NCBI RefSeq assembly: GCF_949628215.1
Contig: NC_134276.1
Location: 218,136,610-218,200,609 of the forward strand
Direction: 5' to 3'
DNA length: 64,000 nucleotides
From: Phalacrocorax aristotelis
Lineage: Eukaryota > Chordata > Aves > Suliformes > Phalacrocoracidae
The translations under genes and the position numbers were made by a program. A model generated the notes under the pieces. It did no database searches. It was not told where the DNA came from and was given only the letters and a program-made list of their open reading frames with translations. This document shows, piece by piece, positions 44,701 to 57,785 of the stretch. The first letter of the stretch is position 1, and each line of letters opens with the position of its first letter.

Positions 44701-46745
44701 GGCCGCAGGAGGCGAGCTGCTGCGGTCACGGGTACCCAGGCCCTGCAGCACCGCTCGGCAGCAGAGCCGCGAGATACCCAGCCCTTCAAAAACATTTAAA
44801 ACCGGAATTGCTGGACCCACTAGAAGAGATCTCAGGAGAGGCTGGTGGCCGGCGAGGGATGCTGCTGCCAACGTGCCTGTTTACAGGTTGTGGGACCTTT
44901 TTTGCAGGGGCTGGTCAGGCAGGTGCCCTCCTGGGGCACCCAAATTGCTGTGGGGTGCTGGGAGCCTGCAGGACCCAGTCCTCGGGGTGCCTGGCTGTGG
45001 GGACGGGGTGCAGGGCAGCAACTCCCCCCAGCCCTTCGGCAGCTCATACAAAGGCGCCGTCCCACAGAGAACCCTCACCGGCAGCCGTGGCGTGGTGGGG
45101 GGGCTCCTTCCCCGGCTCGGGGTGCAGCCGAGGCGTTCGCTCCCCCTCCCTTTGCTGTGACTGTGCAATGACTGGGGCACAGGGAACTTTTGCAAAGCCC
45201 TCCTGGAGAAGCAAGCGAGCAGCAAGCTCTCCTGCCCGCTTTCCTGCCTGCTCTCCTACCCGCTCTCCTGCCTCCAGGCTCCTGCAGCACCCACAGCGCT
45301 GAGCGAACCGGGGACCTCAGCATGGCCAGGGGGACGTGTCCTGGCCACACCGCTGGAGGAGAGGGGACTCCAGCACAGCTGGGCACCTGCCGGTGGCCGG
45401 GGCCGTGGGGAACCGGCAGGGCTGGAGGCAGCCAGGGCAGAGCCATCAGCAAACCCACGGGACTGCAAAGGGTGTAATGGCACGTTCACTCCTGGGCTGC
45501 TGCCTTGGAGGTGGTCGGTGTCAAAGGGATGCCCCGCGGCTGTACAGCTGGCATTTTCAGGGCACTTCATCTCAGCCTGAGGGTGATGTCCAGGCCAGGC
45601 TGGAGGGACTGGTGCTAAATGGGGCATTAAATTATTCACAGTGAGTGGCTGTCCTTTTGTTCCCTGGCTCTGTGAGGGCGGGGGCGAGCCGGGCTCCAGT
45701 CCCAGCGCACCACACTGCCGGGCGCAGGAGCGTTGGGCATGTTGGACATAGAGCTGAGTGTCCCCCAGGCTGCTGCTCTGGCTGTCCCCAGGGAGATGGG
45801 GGGACACAGCTGCCCCCAGTGCTGGCAGGACCATCCACGACCCAGGGGAGGGAGTTGGGCACCGGGAGCTGACGGGCACAGGTGATCCAACACCACTGTG
45901 AAACATCACCCACCTTGCAGGGATTAACCATCCCCCAGGAGCCATGGCAGCAAGTGAAGGCACCGGCATCACCTTGTCCTCTGCTGCAAAGGGGCTTCTG
46001 AGGCTGGAGGCTGCTGCAGTCGTGGGGAGGCTGCCCAGCTGAGCAGCCCAGCGGCTGATGCACCACCAGCTGGGATATGGCTTCTCCCGGCCCTTTCTCA
46101 GTCCCCAAGGGTTGTCTAGTTGTGCTGTAAATCAAATCTGGTGCCCCACATCGGGTGGGATGGATGTGTGCTACAGAGGCGATGGCTTAACCGCCACCTT
46201 CCACCACCAGGCCAGCTCGGGTGCACCTCCCTCTTGTCCAGCCCAGGGCCCCCGTGCTCTGCCCGCAGCCCCGCTCTCATGCCTCTGCACCATGAGCAAT
46301 CCTCGCGCCAAGCCAGCACCAGTCCGGACCGCGGTGCTGCACCCCAGAGCCAAGTGCTCAGGGGAAACCTTGCACCAAAGCACTGGGGAACCCCCCATCC
46401 CATATTGCTCCCCCACTTTTCTCCACCAAAGGCATCAACCTGCATCAGCTCCTCTGGCAGAGCTGGAGCCCTGGGGCAGCACTGCTGAGCCCTGGGAGCC
46501 TGCAAGCTCTGTCCTCAGGCTCCGGCTGCCCCCCAGCTGCCCCCAGTGGGAAGGGGCATGCAGAGAGCCAGCCCCAAGTCTGCCACCAAGGGGAGTGGGT
46601 CTGGGTCCCCCCCCCTTGGCTCCCCAGGCTCCCGTCTCCCTGGCCCAGCCCCCACTGCCCCCTCACTCCCTGGCCAGGCACCCCTGGGGTGGAGGGAAGC
46701 CCCCCAGCAGGATGGGTGCTGGTGCACTGAGCATCCACCTGAGCC
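41743..46745. other. PAX4 3' flank and PAX4-ARF5 intergenic region
   Basis: PAX4 and ARF5 converge on this stretch. It should hold the PAX4 3'UTR; candidate polyadenylation signals are ATTAAA at 42736-42741 and AATAAA at 43526-43531. Human FSCN3 lies between these two genes, but no fascin-like exon was seen on either strand. Confidence 0.55.
43526..43531 (+). terminator. Candidate PAX4 polyadenylation signal
   Basis: A canonical AATAAA 1.8 kb after the PAX4 stop codon, followed by GT/T-rich sequence (GTTTTGGGTTTCTGTTTG). The ATTAAA at 42736 is the closer alternative. Confidence 0.35.
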
Positions 46746-46746
46746 A

Positions 46747-47445
46747 TTGCAGGGGGACAGCCAGGGCAACCCCACAAGGACAGCCCTGGGGGAACAGCCT
46801 GAAGGGGACAGCCTGGGGGCACAGCCAGTGCACCCCTGCAGGGACAGCCTTGGGGGAATAGCCTTAAGGGGACAGCCTGGGGGCACAGCCAGTGCACCCC
46901 TGCAGGGACAGCCCTGGGGGAATAGCCTTAAGGGGACAGCCTGGCGGCACAGCCAGTGCACCCCTGCAGGGACAGCCCTGGGGGAATAGCCTTAAGGGGA
47001 CAGCCTGGGGGCACAGCCAGTGCACCCCTGCAGGGACAGCCCTGGGGGAATAGCCTTAAGGGTACAGCCTGGGGGCACAGCCAGTGCACCCTTGCAGGGA
47101 CAGCCCTGGGGGAATAGCCTTAAGGGGACAGCCTGGGGGCACAGCCAGTGCACCCCTGCAGGGACAGCCTTGGGGACAGCTAGGGCAACCCCACAACCCC
47201 ACAAGGACAGCCCTAGGAGGGACAGCAGTGCACCCCTGCAGGGACAGCCCTGGGGGGACAGCCTGGGGGGACAGCAGGGACAGCCCTAGCAGGGACAGCA
47301 GCGCACCCCTGCAGGGACAGCCCTGGGGGGGACAGCCTGGGGGGGACAGCAGCACACCCCTGCAGGGACAGCCCTAGCAGGGACAGCCCTGCAGGGACAG
47401 CCCTGGGGGGGGACAGCGGCGCACCCCTGCAGGGACAGCCAGCGC
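46747..47445. repeat. 64-bp minisatellite (VNTR-like)
   Basis: Five nearly identical 64-base units begin at 46831, 46895, 46959, 47023 and 47087, each opening CACCCCTGCAGGGACAGCC (one opens CACCCTTG) and ending GGGCACAGCCAGTG. Degenerate units with the same GGGACAGCC core flank them on both sides. The period is not a multiple of three and the open frames over it are repeat artefacts. Within the core only a handful of bases differ between copies, pointing to recent expansion or homogenisation. Confidence 0.95.
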
Positions 47446-48080
47446 ACAGCTCACCTCCACACACGGAGCACGTTTCTGCAGGGCATGCAGCTTGCCGGTG
47501 CACCTTGCTGGGAGACGCCGGAACCCAGCCACACGTGGCACTGCTGCTGCCAGTCCCCTCGGGATGCGCCCGTCCTGCTGCCTCCCACCAGCCAGCCTCG
47601 GGCCTTTCGGAGGCAGCACCCAGGACCAGTCTGCTCCCCCTTCTCCCAGCGCCCACGGCTCAGCCCCTCGGTGCCAGAGCGCAGCCGCTGTTGGATTTGG
47701 CTTTGCCCAGTCACTCTAATTACAACCCAATTAGCACTCCTGCAGCATGTGGCCTGAGCCAACCCTGCAGGACTTTCCGCCTGCATGACCCCAGCCCCCT
47801 GGGGCCGGCAGCCAGCACCATGCGGAGGCAGCACTGACCCCGACAGCACCCCACGGCAGCTATAAAAGAGGTCAGACCCCCTCCTGGCACCAAGGGACGA
47901 GGAAATGAGCTTGCAAATGCATCTCGGAATCCCTGCCCACCTCCTCTGCGTCCCAGCATAGCACACGCAGGGTTTTATTAAGGCCCAAATCCCCGTGCCC
48001 AGAGATGCTCGTGGAAGACGTACGTCGGGGAGTGGGGCTCTAAGGTGGCACCCGCAGCCAGCCAGAAACGCGCCGGGCGC
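47446..48080. other. Intergenic sequence before the ARF5 3' end
   Basis: About 630 bases between the minisatellite and the ARF5 3'UTR. A second possible minus-strand AATAAA lies at 47979-47974. Otherwise nothing recognised. Confidence 0.5.
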
Positions 48081-48084
48081 AGGG

Positions 48085-48565
48085 TACAAAGTGGTGGTGT
48101 TTAATTACTCGATATATAACAGCACGTTACGCAGCCATACGGCCCCTCCCCGAGAGAAAAAGAACTATAAAGTTTATCAAAGGATAAAAAGGAGGATCCT
48201 TCCTGCCCCGCAGTGGCAGGGCTGCCTCCCAGGCAAGCTCAGCCCGCACCGCCGGCTCCGGGCGAGGAGCGGGGACGCTTGGGGACATGCCACCCCAGCA
48301 GGTCCGGGCAAGCTCTCGCAGACGGCACATGCAGGTGGGGAGGACGGCCAGCACGCAGCACTGCCGGGGTGAAGGCAGGACACCGCGAAGTGGAGCTGCG
48401 TGAAGAGTCCTTGAGGTTTTTGAGTCCTACCAGATAAACACAGAGACGAGGCCACTCGGGGGAGAAAGGAACCACCCACCCCCCAAATAAAACAACAAAA
48501 ACCAAACAAAAAAGCAGTTGGAAGAGACATCCCCAGCTCATCCAGTCCCTGTGCTGCTGGCCCAG
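48085..48565 (-). other. ARF5: ARF5 3'UTR (predicted)
   Basis: Sequence after the ARF5 stop codon down to a minus-strand ATTAAA at 48105-48100. An alternative AATAAA lies at 47979-47974. The length of about 480 bases is reasonable for ARF5. The end is inferred only from the signal. Confidence 0.45.
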
Positions 48566-51930
<3,365 letters not shown>

Positions 51931-51986
51931 GGCGGCGGCGGCGGCGGCGGCGGGAGGGACGGGACGGGACGGGACGGGACGGGACG
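51931..51986. repeat. CGG triplet run and GGGAC pentamer repeat in the ARF5 5'UTR
   Basis: Plus strand (GGC)7-8 from 51931 followed by GGGAC repeated about six times from 51955. In the ARF5 transcript this reads as GTCCC repeats and then a GCC run right up to the start codon. Confidence 0.85.
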
Positions 51987-52379
51987 GCCGCGCCGCCTCC
52001 CCGCTACCTCCGCGCTCCGCCGCGCACCGGGCCCCGCCCCCGCACACCGGGCCCCGCCCCCGCACACCGGGCCCCGCCCACAGCCCGCCCCCACGGCCAC
52101 CGCCCCGGATCCCCTGCTATCAAGCCACGCCCCTCACGGACAAGCCCCGCCTACACGAGCGCAGCACCTATTACTGCGTTGTCAAACCACGCCCCTCGGT
52201 GATAAGCCCCGCCCCTCTGCCCCGCCCCTCCGACACACCCTCTGTCGCCTGACCACGCCTTCATCAGTAATAGCCCCGCCCCTCCCATTTGACCACACCC
52301 CTTCCCAGCTTCCCTCCGCCCTCTCTGTGCCCGCGCATGTGCGGTGCCTGTCCGGCGGTGGTGGGCGCGGTGTCGGGTG

Positions 52380-52453
52380 GAAGTGACGTCTGGCGGAAGT
52401 GGCTGCGCGGCGCTCTGCGCGTGCGCGGCGGCGGCTGCGGCTGCTGGCCGGAG
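52380..52453 (+). other. GCC1: GCC1 non-coding first exon (predicted)
   Basis: CpG-rich sequence ending GGCCGGAG before the donor GTAAGG at 52454. No ATG in the coding frame. It would splice to the acceptor TCTCCTTTCAG at 54053-54063, 12 bases before the GCC1 start codon. The 5' limit is a guess based on the ETS motifs. Confidence 0.55.
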
Positions 52454-54063
52454 GTAAGGCTTCCGGTACCGCCGCGGCTCCCCACGGCACCCCACGGCCA
52501 CTCGTGACACACCCCGCACCCTCCAGCCCCCGCCCCGGCCCCGCCGACTCCCCTGCCCCGCCGGCCTCTCCGAAACTGCACAAAGTCCCTATGGGCCCTC
52601 CCCTGGACCCCCTCCCCGCCCCTCGGGCCCCCACGGCCACCCGTGATTCTTCCCCCCGGGTCCCCGCCACGGCCCCGCAGCCTTCCCTGCCCCGCCGGCC
52701 TCTCTGCCACTGCAGAGAGCTACAGTGTCCCCTCTGACCCACGGACCCCCCATGTCCACTAGTGTCACCCACTCCTCCCCCGGGCCCCTCCAGTCCACGC
52801 CCCGCAGCCCCTCCTGCCCCCAACGGTCTCTCTCCCACCGTCCCGCAGCCTCTTCACCTCAACGGCTACCCCCAGCAACCCCCCCTCCGCGGTGTCCCCA
52901 TCCCACCGTGTCCCCTCCTCCTGCGACTTCTCTGGCCCCGGATGCCCCTACCCCGGCACCCCGCGGCAGCACCCCTGCAGTGGGACACACACCCCCACCC
53001 GCCCCGTGAGCTGCCGTGGGGACCCCCGCGAGCCGGAGCCCCGCACCTGGAGCTGGCAGCGGGTGGGTGACCTTCGCAGCTGTGCTGCCGAGGGACGGGC
53101 CAAGAGGTTGTTTCTCTTGAAAAGTAAAAATGGAGCCGTTGAAGGATGTAAAACACCCCCTACTGATGGGAGGAGGAGCGGCTGCGGAGTCAGATATTGT
53201 TGTACGAGGCGTTAAAGTGTTTTCTCTGGCTTTGGCTGGGAAGGTTGAGCATCTGAGTTGTGGCAGGAGCGCGTTGCCCCTCGCTACCTGCACACGAAGC
53301 ACTGCGGCGCCTGGGGCGCATGGGCGCTTTGCGGGGTTCAAGGCGTGGTGATGGCATTGCAGAGTCGTTAACTGTGTGGTGTCCTGGGGGGGTCGGGGTG
53401 AGGGTCCTGCTTACCTGCGTACTTCTGCCAGTGGCAGATCATAGAATCATTAAGGTTGGAAAAGACCTCTAGGATCAAGGCCAACCACCAACCCAACACC
53501 CCCAGGCCTCCTAAACCATGTCCCCAAGTGCCACGTCTGCATGTCCTTTGAACCCCCCCAGGGATGGTGACTCCCCCAATTCTCTGGGCAGCCTGTGCCA
53601 ATCCCTGACCACTCTGGCAGGGAAGACATTTTCCCTCATCTCCAACCTAAACCTCCCCTGACTCAGCCTGAGGCCGTTTTCTCTCGTCCTGTTGATTGTT
53701 ACTTGGAAGAAGAGACAGCCCCCCCCTCACTCCAGCCCCTCTCAGGCAGCTGCAGAGAGCAAGAAGGGCTCCCCTCAGCCTCCTCTTCTCCAGGCTAAAC
53801 CCCCCCAGCCCCCTCAGCCGCCCCCCAGCACACTTGTGCTCCAGACCCTGCCCCAGCCCCGCTGCCCTTCTCTGGACACGCTCCAGCCCCTCAAGGGCCT
53901 TCTTGTCCCGAGGGGCCCAAACCTGAGCCCAGCATTCGAGGTGGGGCCTCCCCAGGGCCAAGCACAGGGGCCCCATCCCTGCCCTGCTCCTGCTGGCCAC
54001 ACCAGTGCTGATACATGTGCCTTTGCTGCTCATTTAGCCTTTGTGCTGTTTTTCTCCTTTCAG
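52454..54063 (+). other. GCC1 intron 1 (5'UTR intron)
   Basis: A 1.6-kb intron. The first half is a C-rich extension of the CpG island and the right third is a CR1 copy. An AT-richer patch at 53100-53240 lies between. No coding exon recognised. Confidence 0.55.
53438..54012 (-). mobile_element. CR1 LINE 3' fragment in GCC1 intron 1
   Basis: The plus strand begins at the complement of the CR1 tail (ATCATAGAATCATTAAGGTT, GGAAAAGACCTCTAGGATCA) and continues through TTCTCTGGACACGCTCCAGC to CTGCTCCTGCTGGCCACACC. It lies antisense to GCC1 and ends only about 50 bases before the acceptor of the first coding exon. It is well preserved compared with the ARF5 copy, so it is likely younger. Confidence 0.9.
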
Positions 54064-54075
54064 ATTGCCTGAATC

Positions 54076-55122
54076 ATGGAGAAGTTTGGCATGAACTTTG
54101 GAGGTGGCCCGAGTAAAAAAGATCTTCTAGAGACTATTGAATCACAGAAGAAGCAGCTTCTTCAGTACCAGATTCGGCTGAAGGATGTCGTCAGAGCCTA
54201 CAAGAGCCTGCTTAAAGAGAAGGAAGCCTTGGAAGCCAGCTTGAAAGTACTGTCCGTGTCTCACGAGGCAGACATTGGCTTGAGCGGTGGTCAGCCTGCA
54301 TCTGTGGCCAGCTCCAGCTCTTCCTTTGCCGATTCCGCTGACGACAGGAGCTCGGTTCACAGCGAAGATAGCGTGGGGACGGCTACCAGTGCAGACACTG
54401 CTGCCAGTCTGGCCAGCACCAAGGGCGAACCAGGGCCCGAGGATGACAAGCCCACGGCCGCCACTTCCTCTCTTAAATCAGAAGAGACGAGCGGTTCAGA
54501 GAGCGGCGTCAGCACGAGCAGCGGGGATGTGCCATCTGCTGCTAGCGAGGCTGATAAAAGAGTGCTCCAGCTGAAGACCCAGCTGGCCACTTTGACCAGT
54601 GCTCTGTCAACCGTCACGCAGGAAAAGTCCCGCATGGAAGCCTCCTACCAAGCAGACAAGAAGAAGATGAAGCAGGATCTGGATGACGCCATTAAGAAAG
54701 CAGAGGGTGAGACCGAGAAGCTGGAGGCAGAGCTGAAGTCTGTCCAGGAACAGCTAGCCGAGACCAAAGCCCGTCTGATCACGCAGCAGCATGACCGAGC
54801 CCAAGAACAGAGCGACCATGCCGTCATGCTGCGAGAGCTACAGAAGCTGCTGCAGAACGAGAGGGCTTTGCGCCAGGACGCGGAGCTGAAGCTGGAGGAG
54901 ACCAGGGAGACGTTGGCCGGCAGGGCGTGCATGGCTGACCGTGCGGAGGGGTACGAGCTGCAGATCAAGCAGCTGAGCCAGGAGGTGGAAGACCTGAAAA
55001 GAAAGCTGCAAGCTGTTCAGGAGGAGAGCAACAAGCCGGACCCCCGGGTACAGGATCTGCAGGAGGAGATGGCCAGCCTTAAAAACCACTTCCAAGTGCA
55101 GCTGCTGCAGGAGATGAGGAAG
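54076..55122 (+). CDS. GCC1: GCC1 coding exon A (residues 1-349)
   Basis: Starts 12 bases after the acceptor; the UTR triplets before it include TGA in frame, so this is the first usable ATG. Ends QLLQEMRK before GTAATT. Contains the acidic/serine-rich stretch and the first part of the main coiled coil. Confidence 0.95.
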
Positions 55123-57785
55123 GTAATTCCCTGCCCAGGCCCTGGAGCAGCTCGCTCTGTGGGATGTATCAGCAGCGACTGGGGCAGGGTTTGAGGCTGG
55201 AGGAGCACAAATTCCCCTTTCTGGTCCTGCAGAGTCCAAGAGATTTGAAATAAATGAGAGCATCATGGCTTTGATGGGATGATAGTCCCTGAGGAAAATA
55301 AAAGCTGTTTGTGATACAGCAAATAAATCATTAGTCAGGGGGCGGTGGCCATTGGATCTGGGAGCAGCCTTTGAGGTGATTACGTGGTGACTGTCCTCCA
55401 CGGTGTCATTTGGTTCCGAACGTGTTACTGTGCGGCCTGACAGTGCCTGGGCTTGGGAGGAGAGACCATTCCTCTGACCCGCTACGGGTGGTCTTGTCTC
55501 GTAAAGTACGTAAGTGCAATGCAAGGTACAATTCCCGGAGCTCATAGAAAGGAAATACCTTCAAACTAACCTTCTCCAGTGAAGCTCAGTGTGCGCTAGG
55601 GAAGGAAGAGGGTAAATACAGGAGAAAGGCTCTAGCCTGTGTGCGTGCAGGGGGAGAGTGAAGAGCAGGAAAGAGGGATGTGGTGGAAAAGAGGAACCTT
55701 TGTAACTCTGTGGGTTGTGGGGCAACGTACTCCGGGGCTGGCATCGGGGGTGAGGCACCAGTAACTGAACTTGCATCTGGAAACGCTCTGGAATGGGGAT
55801 CTTCCTCATCTCCTTGCACTCTGGAGCAAGGTTTCTTCTTTCTAATCTGAAGCGTCAGGCTGATTTAATGCAATTTAATGCCTCTTTTTTGGAAGTGGTC
55901 ACTAACAGCCTCTCTCTGACAGAGGTCACGGTGACCCAACTCTGGCTGCGTTTTAGTTCACGATGGTGATTGTCAAGTGCTGTCGTTGTCCAGGGTTCTT
56001 ATTAGTCAGTCACTAAGTAGCTGTAAAAACTGAATGCCAGGTGTTTGCTGTAGCTGCTCAGAAACCAATGAATTATATTAATATCAGTGCAACAGAAAGT
56101 GGCATTTAAGTAAATTGCAGTTAGATGTATGAAGGCTTTTAGAGCGCACATGTGTTTTAAAAAAACCCTGTAGCAGATTGTGATGTGAGTTTGTTGCTTC
56201 CCACCCCCGGCACACCTACAGCACTGCAGAGAATGCTGGTAACGGGAACTCTGCAGAGCAGGGAACAAAAGCAGAAATGCTTTTCGTTCACTTTATCCCA
56301 AAATAAACAAATATCCAAAAGGGCCAAGCCAGTGTGGTGGCTTGTACGGGACTCTGGGGAAAGGCTGCTCCTGCACTTGGAGTTCAGCAGAGCGGAATTA
56401 AGCCCCCTGTAAACCGCAGCCCTCCTGCCCAGAGCGCTGAGCTAATCTAATCTAACCCCGCCGTGTCTCTCTGCTCGCAGACCGCACAGGCAGAGGAGCA
56501 GCTCCGCCAGCACGCCCAGATGGAGGAGCGGCGAGTGGCCGACCTGGAGGGCCAAGTCTCCGAAGTGTCAGAACTACTCGGGACTTACGAAAAAGCCAAG
56601 CAGAAAGACCAAGCGGTCATTCAGAAGCTGAAGGACCGCATTGTACAGTTGGACCTGGAGAACAAAACCCTGGCCATTGCTGCCTCCAGCCGATCCCCTG
56701 TTGATATCCACGTGGAAGAAGCCAATCTTGACGTAAATGTTCTAAAGGATAAAATGGAGAAGCTGAAGAAGCTCTTGCAGGCGGCAGCTAAGAAGAGCCA
56801 GCCCGCTCTGGACATCGAGAAGCTGTGTGAGCTGGAACTGCCGAAGGGCACTGAGGCTGGGGATGGTGAGAAGGCCACTGCTTTGTACTATCAGCAGGAG
56901 CTGAAGCAGCTGAAGGAAGAGTTTGAAAGGTACAAGATGAGGGCACAAGTGGTTCTCAAGAACAAGTCGGCCAAAGACTGCAATCTGGCGAAAGAACTGG
57001 AGGAAGCTCAAGAGCAGCTGGCTGACCTGAAAGAGAAATACGTTGTGCTTCAGCTGTCCTCTGATGAAATGGAGAAGCAGCACCGGCAAGACATGGAAGC
57101 CAAGAAGCAAGAGTTGTCCCAGCTGCAGCAAATTCATAGGCAGGAGTTAGAGCGATGTCAGCTGGACTACAGGGAGCGGGCACTGAAGCTGGAGGAGGAG
57201 ATGCACAAGCAGCGGGACCGAGCACTGGCGGTGCTGGCAGAAAAGGACCAAGAGCTGGAGCAGCTGAGATCTGTCATGTTGCCTTACGGGCTTCAAGGAT
57301 CCAAAAACTACCTACTGTCAGGGACCGACGTTACTAGCAACGACTCACCGGGTAACGATTCTTCGGAGATTCTCCCCCAGGCTCTTCACCTCTCCGCCAC
57401 CAGCGAGCCCACCTTCTTCTTGTACGCGGAGCAGCTGGCTCGCAAAGAAGTGGAGATTGTAGCGCTGAGGAAGCAGAAGCACAAGCTGGAAATGCAAGTT
57501 CACCAGCTCCAGGAGAAAATCTTGGTTGAGGAGGAGAAGCACCAGGAAGAGGTATCTGCACTTCAAAGCGAAATTGAGAAGAATTTCAGAGATAAGAGCA
57601 GGGAGGGAGCCAACCTGGAGTACCTCAAGAACATCGTCTATAGATTTTTGACACTGCCAGATTCCCTTGGCCGCCAGCAGACTCTAACTGCCATATTGAC
57701 TATTCTGCATTTCAGCCCAGAAGAAAAGCAGACTATTACAAAACAGTCGACTTACAGCAGCTGGTGGCTTTCTGGGAAGAGATGA
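54076..57785 (+). CDS. GCC1: GCC1, GRIP and coiled-coil domain-containing protein 1
   Basis: Two coding exons, 54076-55122 and 56481-57785, join in phase 0 to 783 codons (human GCC1 is 775). GCC1 (GCC88) is a peripheral trans-Golgi golgin that tethers endosome-derived carriers. It begins MEKFGMNFGGGPSKKDLLET. A short N-terminal coiled coil (about 15-60) is followed by a Ser/Glu/Asp-rich low-complexity stretch (about 73-160), then long heptad-type coiled coil to about residue 715. A GRIP domain lies at about 722-771 (NLEYLKNIVYRFL, LTAILTILHFSPEE). Tyr730 is the position needed for ARL1-GTP binding in GRIP proteins. The gene is head to head with ARF5, and both products act at the Golgi. Confidence 0.96.
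55123..56480 (+). other. GCC1 intron 2
   Basis: A 1.36-kb intron, GT-AG, less GC-rich than the surroundings. No transposon or exon recognised. Confidence 0.65.
56481..57785 (+). CDS. GCC1: GCC1 coding exon B (residues 350-783)
   Basis: Acceptor CTGCTCGCAG, then TAQAEEQLRQHAQMEERR. Coiled coil followed by the GRIP domain and TGA at 57783-57785. Confidence 0.95.
   Translation, partial: TAQAEEQLRQHAQMEERRVADLEGQVSEVSELLGTYEKAKQKDQAVIQKLKDRIVQLDLENKTLAIAASSRSPVDIHVEEANLDVNVLKDKMEKLKKLLQAAAKKSQPALDIEKLCELELPKGTEAGDGEKATALYYQQELKQLKEEFERYKMRAQVVLKNKSAKDCNLAKELEEAQEQLADLKEKYVVLQLSSDEMEKQHRQDMEAKKQELSQLQQIHRQELERCQLDYRERALKLEEEMHKQRDRALAVLAEKDQELEQLRSVMLPYGLQGSKNYLLSGTDVTSNDSPGNDSSEILPQALHLSATSEPTFFLYAEQLARKEVEIVALRKQKHKLEMQVHQLQEKILVEEEKHQEEVSALQSEIEKNFRDKSREGANLEYLKNIVYRFLTLPDSLGRQQTLTAILTILHFSPEEKQTITKQSTYSSWWLSGKR

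Larger units (their letters stand above)
51931..52453. promoter_or_regulatory. Bidirectional CpG-island promoter of ARF5 and GCC1
   Basis: ARF5 reads left from 51930 and GCC1 reads right from an exon ending at 52453. The interval has many GC boxes, including three copies of an ACCGGGCCCCGCCC unit at 52027-52080. Near the GCC1 side it has an ETS/CRE composite GGAAGTGACGTC at 52379-52390 and a second ETS site GCGGAAGT at 52393-52400. TATA boxes are absent. Confidence 0.75.

Noticed and set aside
43794-44795. A 333-codon minus-strand frame in the position expected for FSCN3
   Set aside because: The translation is Arg/Ala/Ser/Gly-rich and shows no beta-trefoil fascin motifs.
46058-47377. Open frames running through the 64-bp repeat
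   Set aside because: The unit length is not a multiple of three, so each frame shows the same three peptides in rotation. No start, signal or homology supports a protein.
46747-47445. Possible CRISPR-like array
   Set aside because: Units are contiguous without unique spacers, and the genome is a vertebrate. It is a minisatellite.
54645-54968. Minus-strand Ser/Cys-rich frame opposite GCC1
   Set aside because: It is the antisense of the coiled-coil Lys/Glu/Gln codons and has no features of its own.
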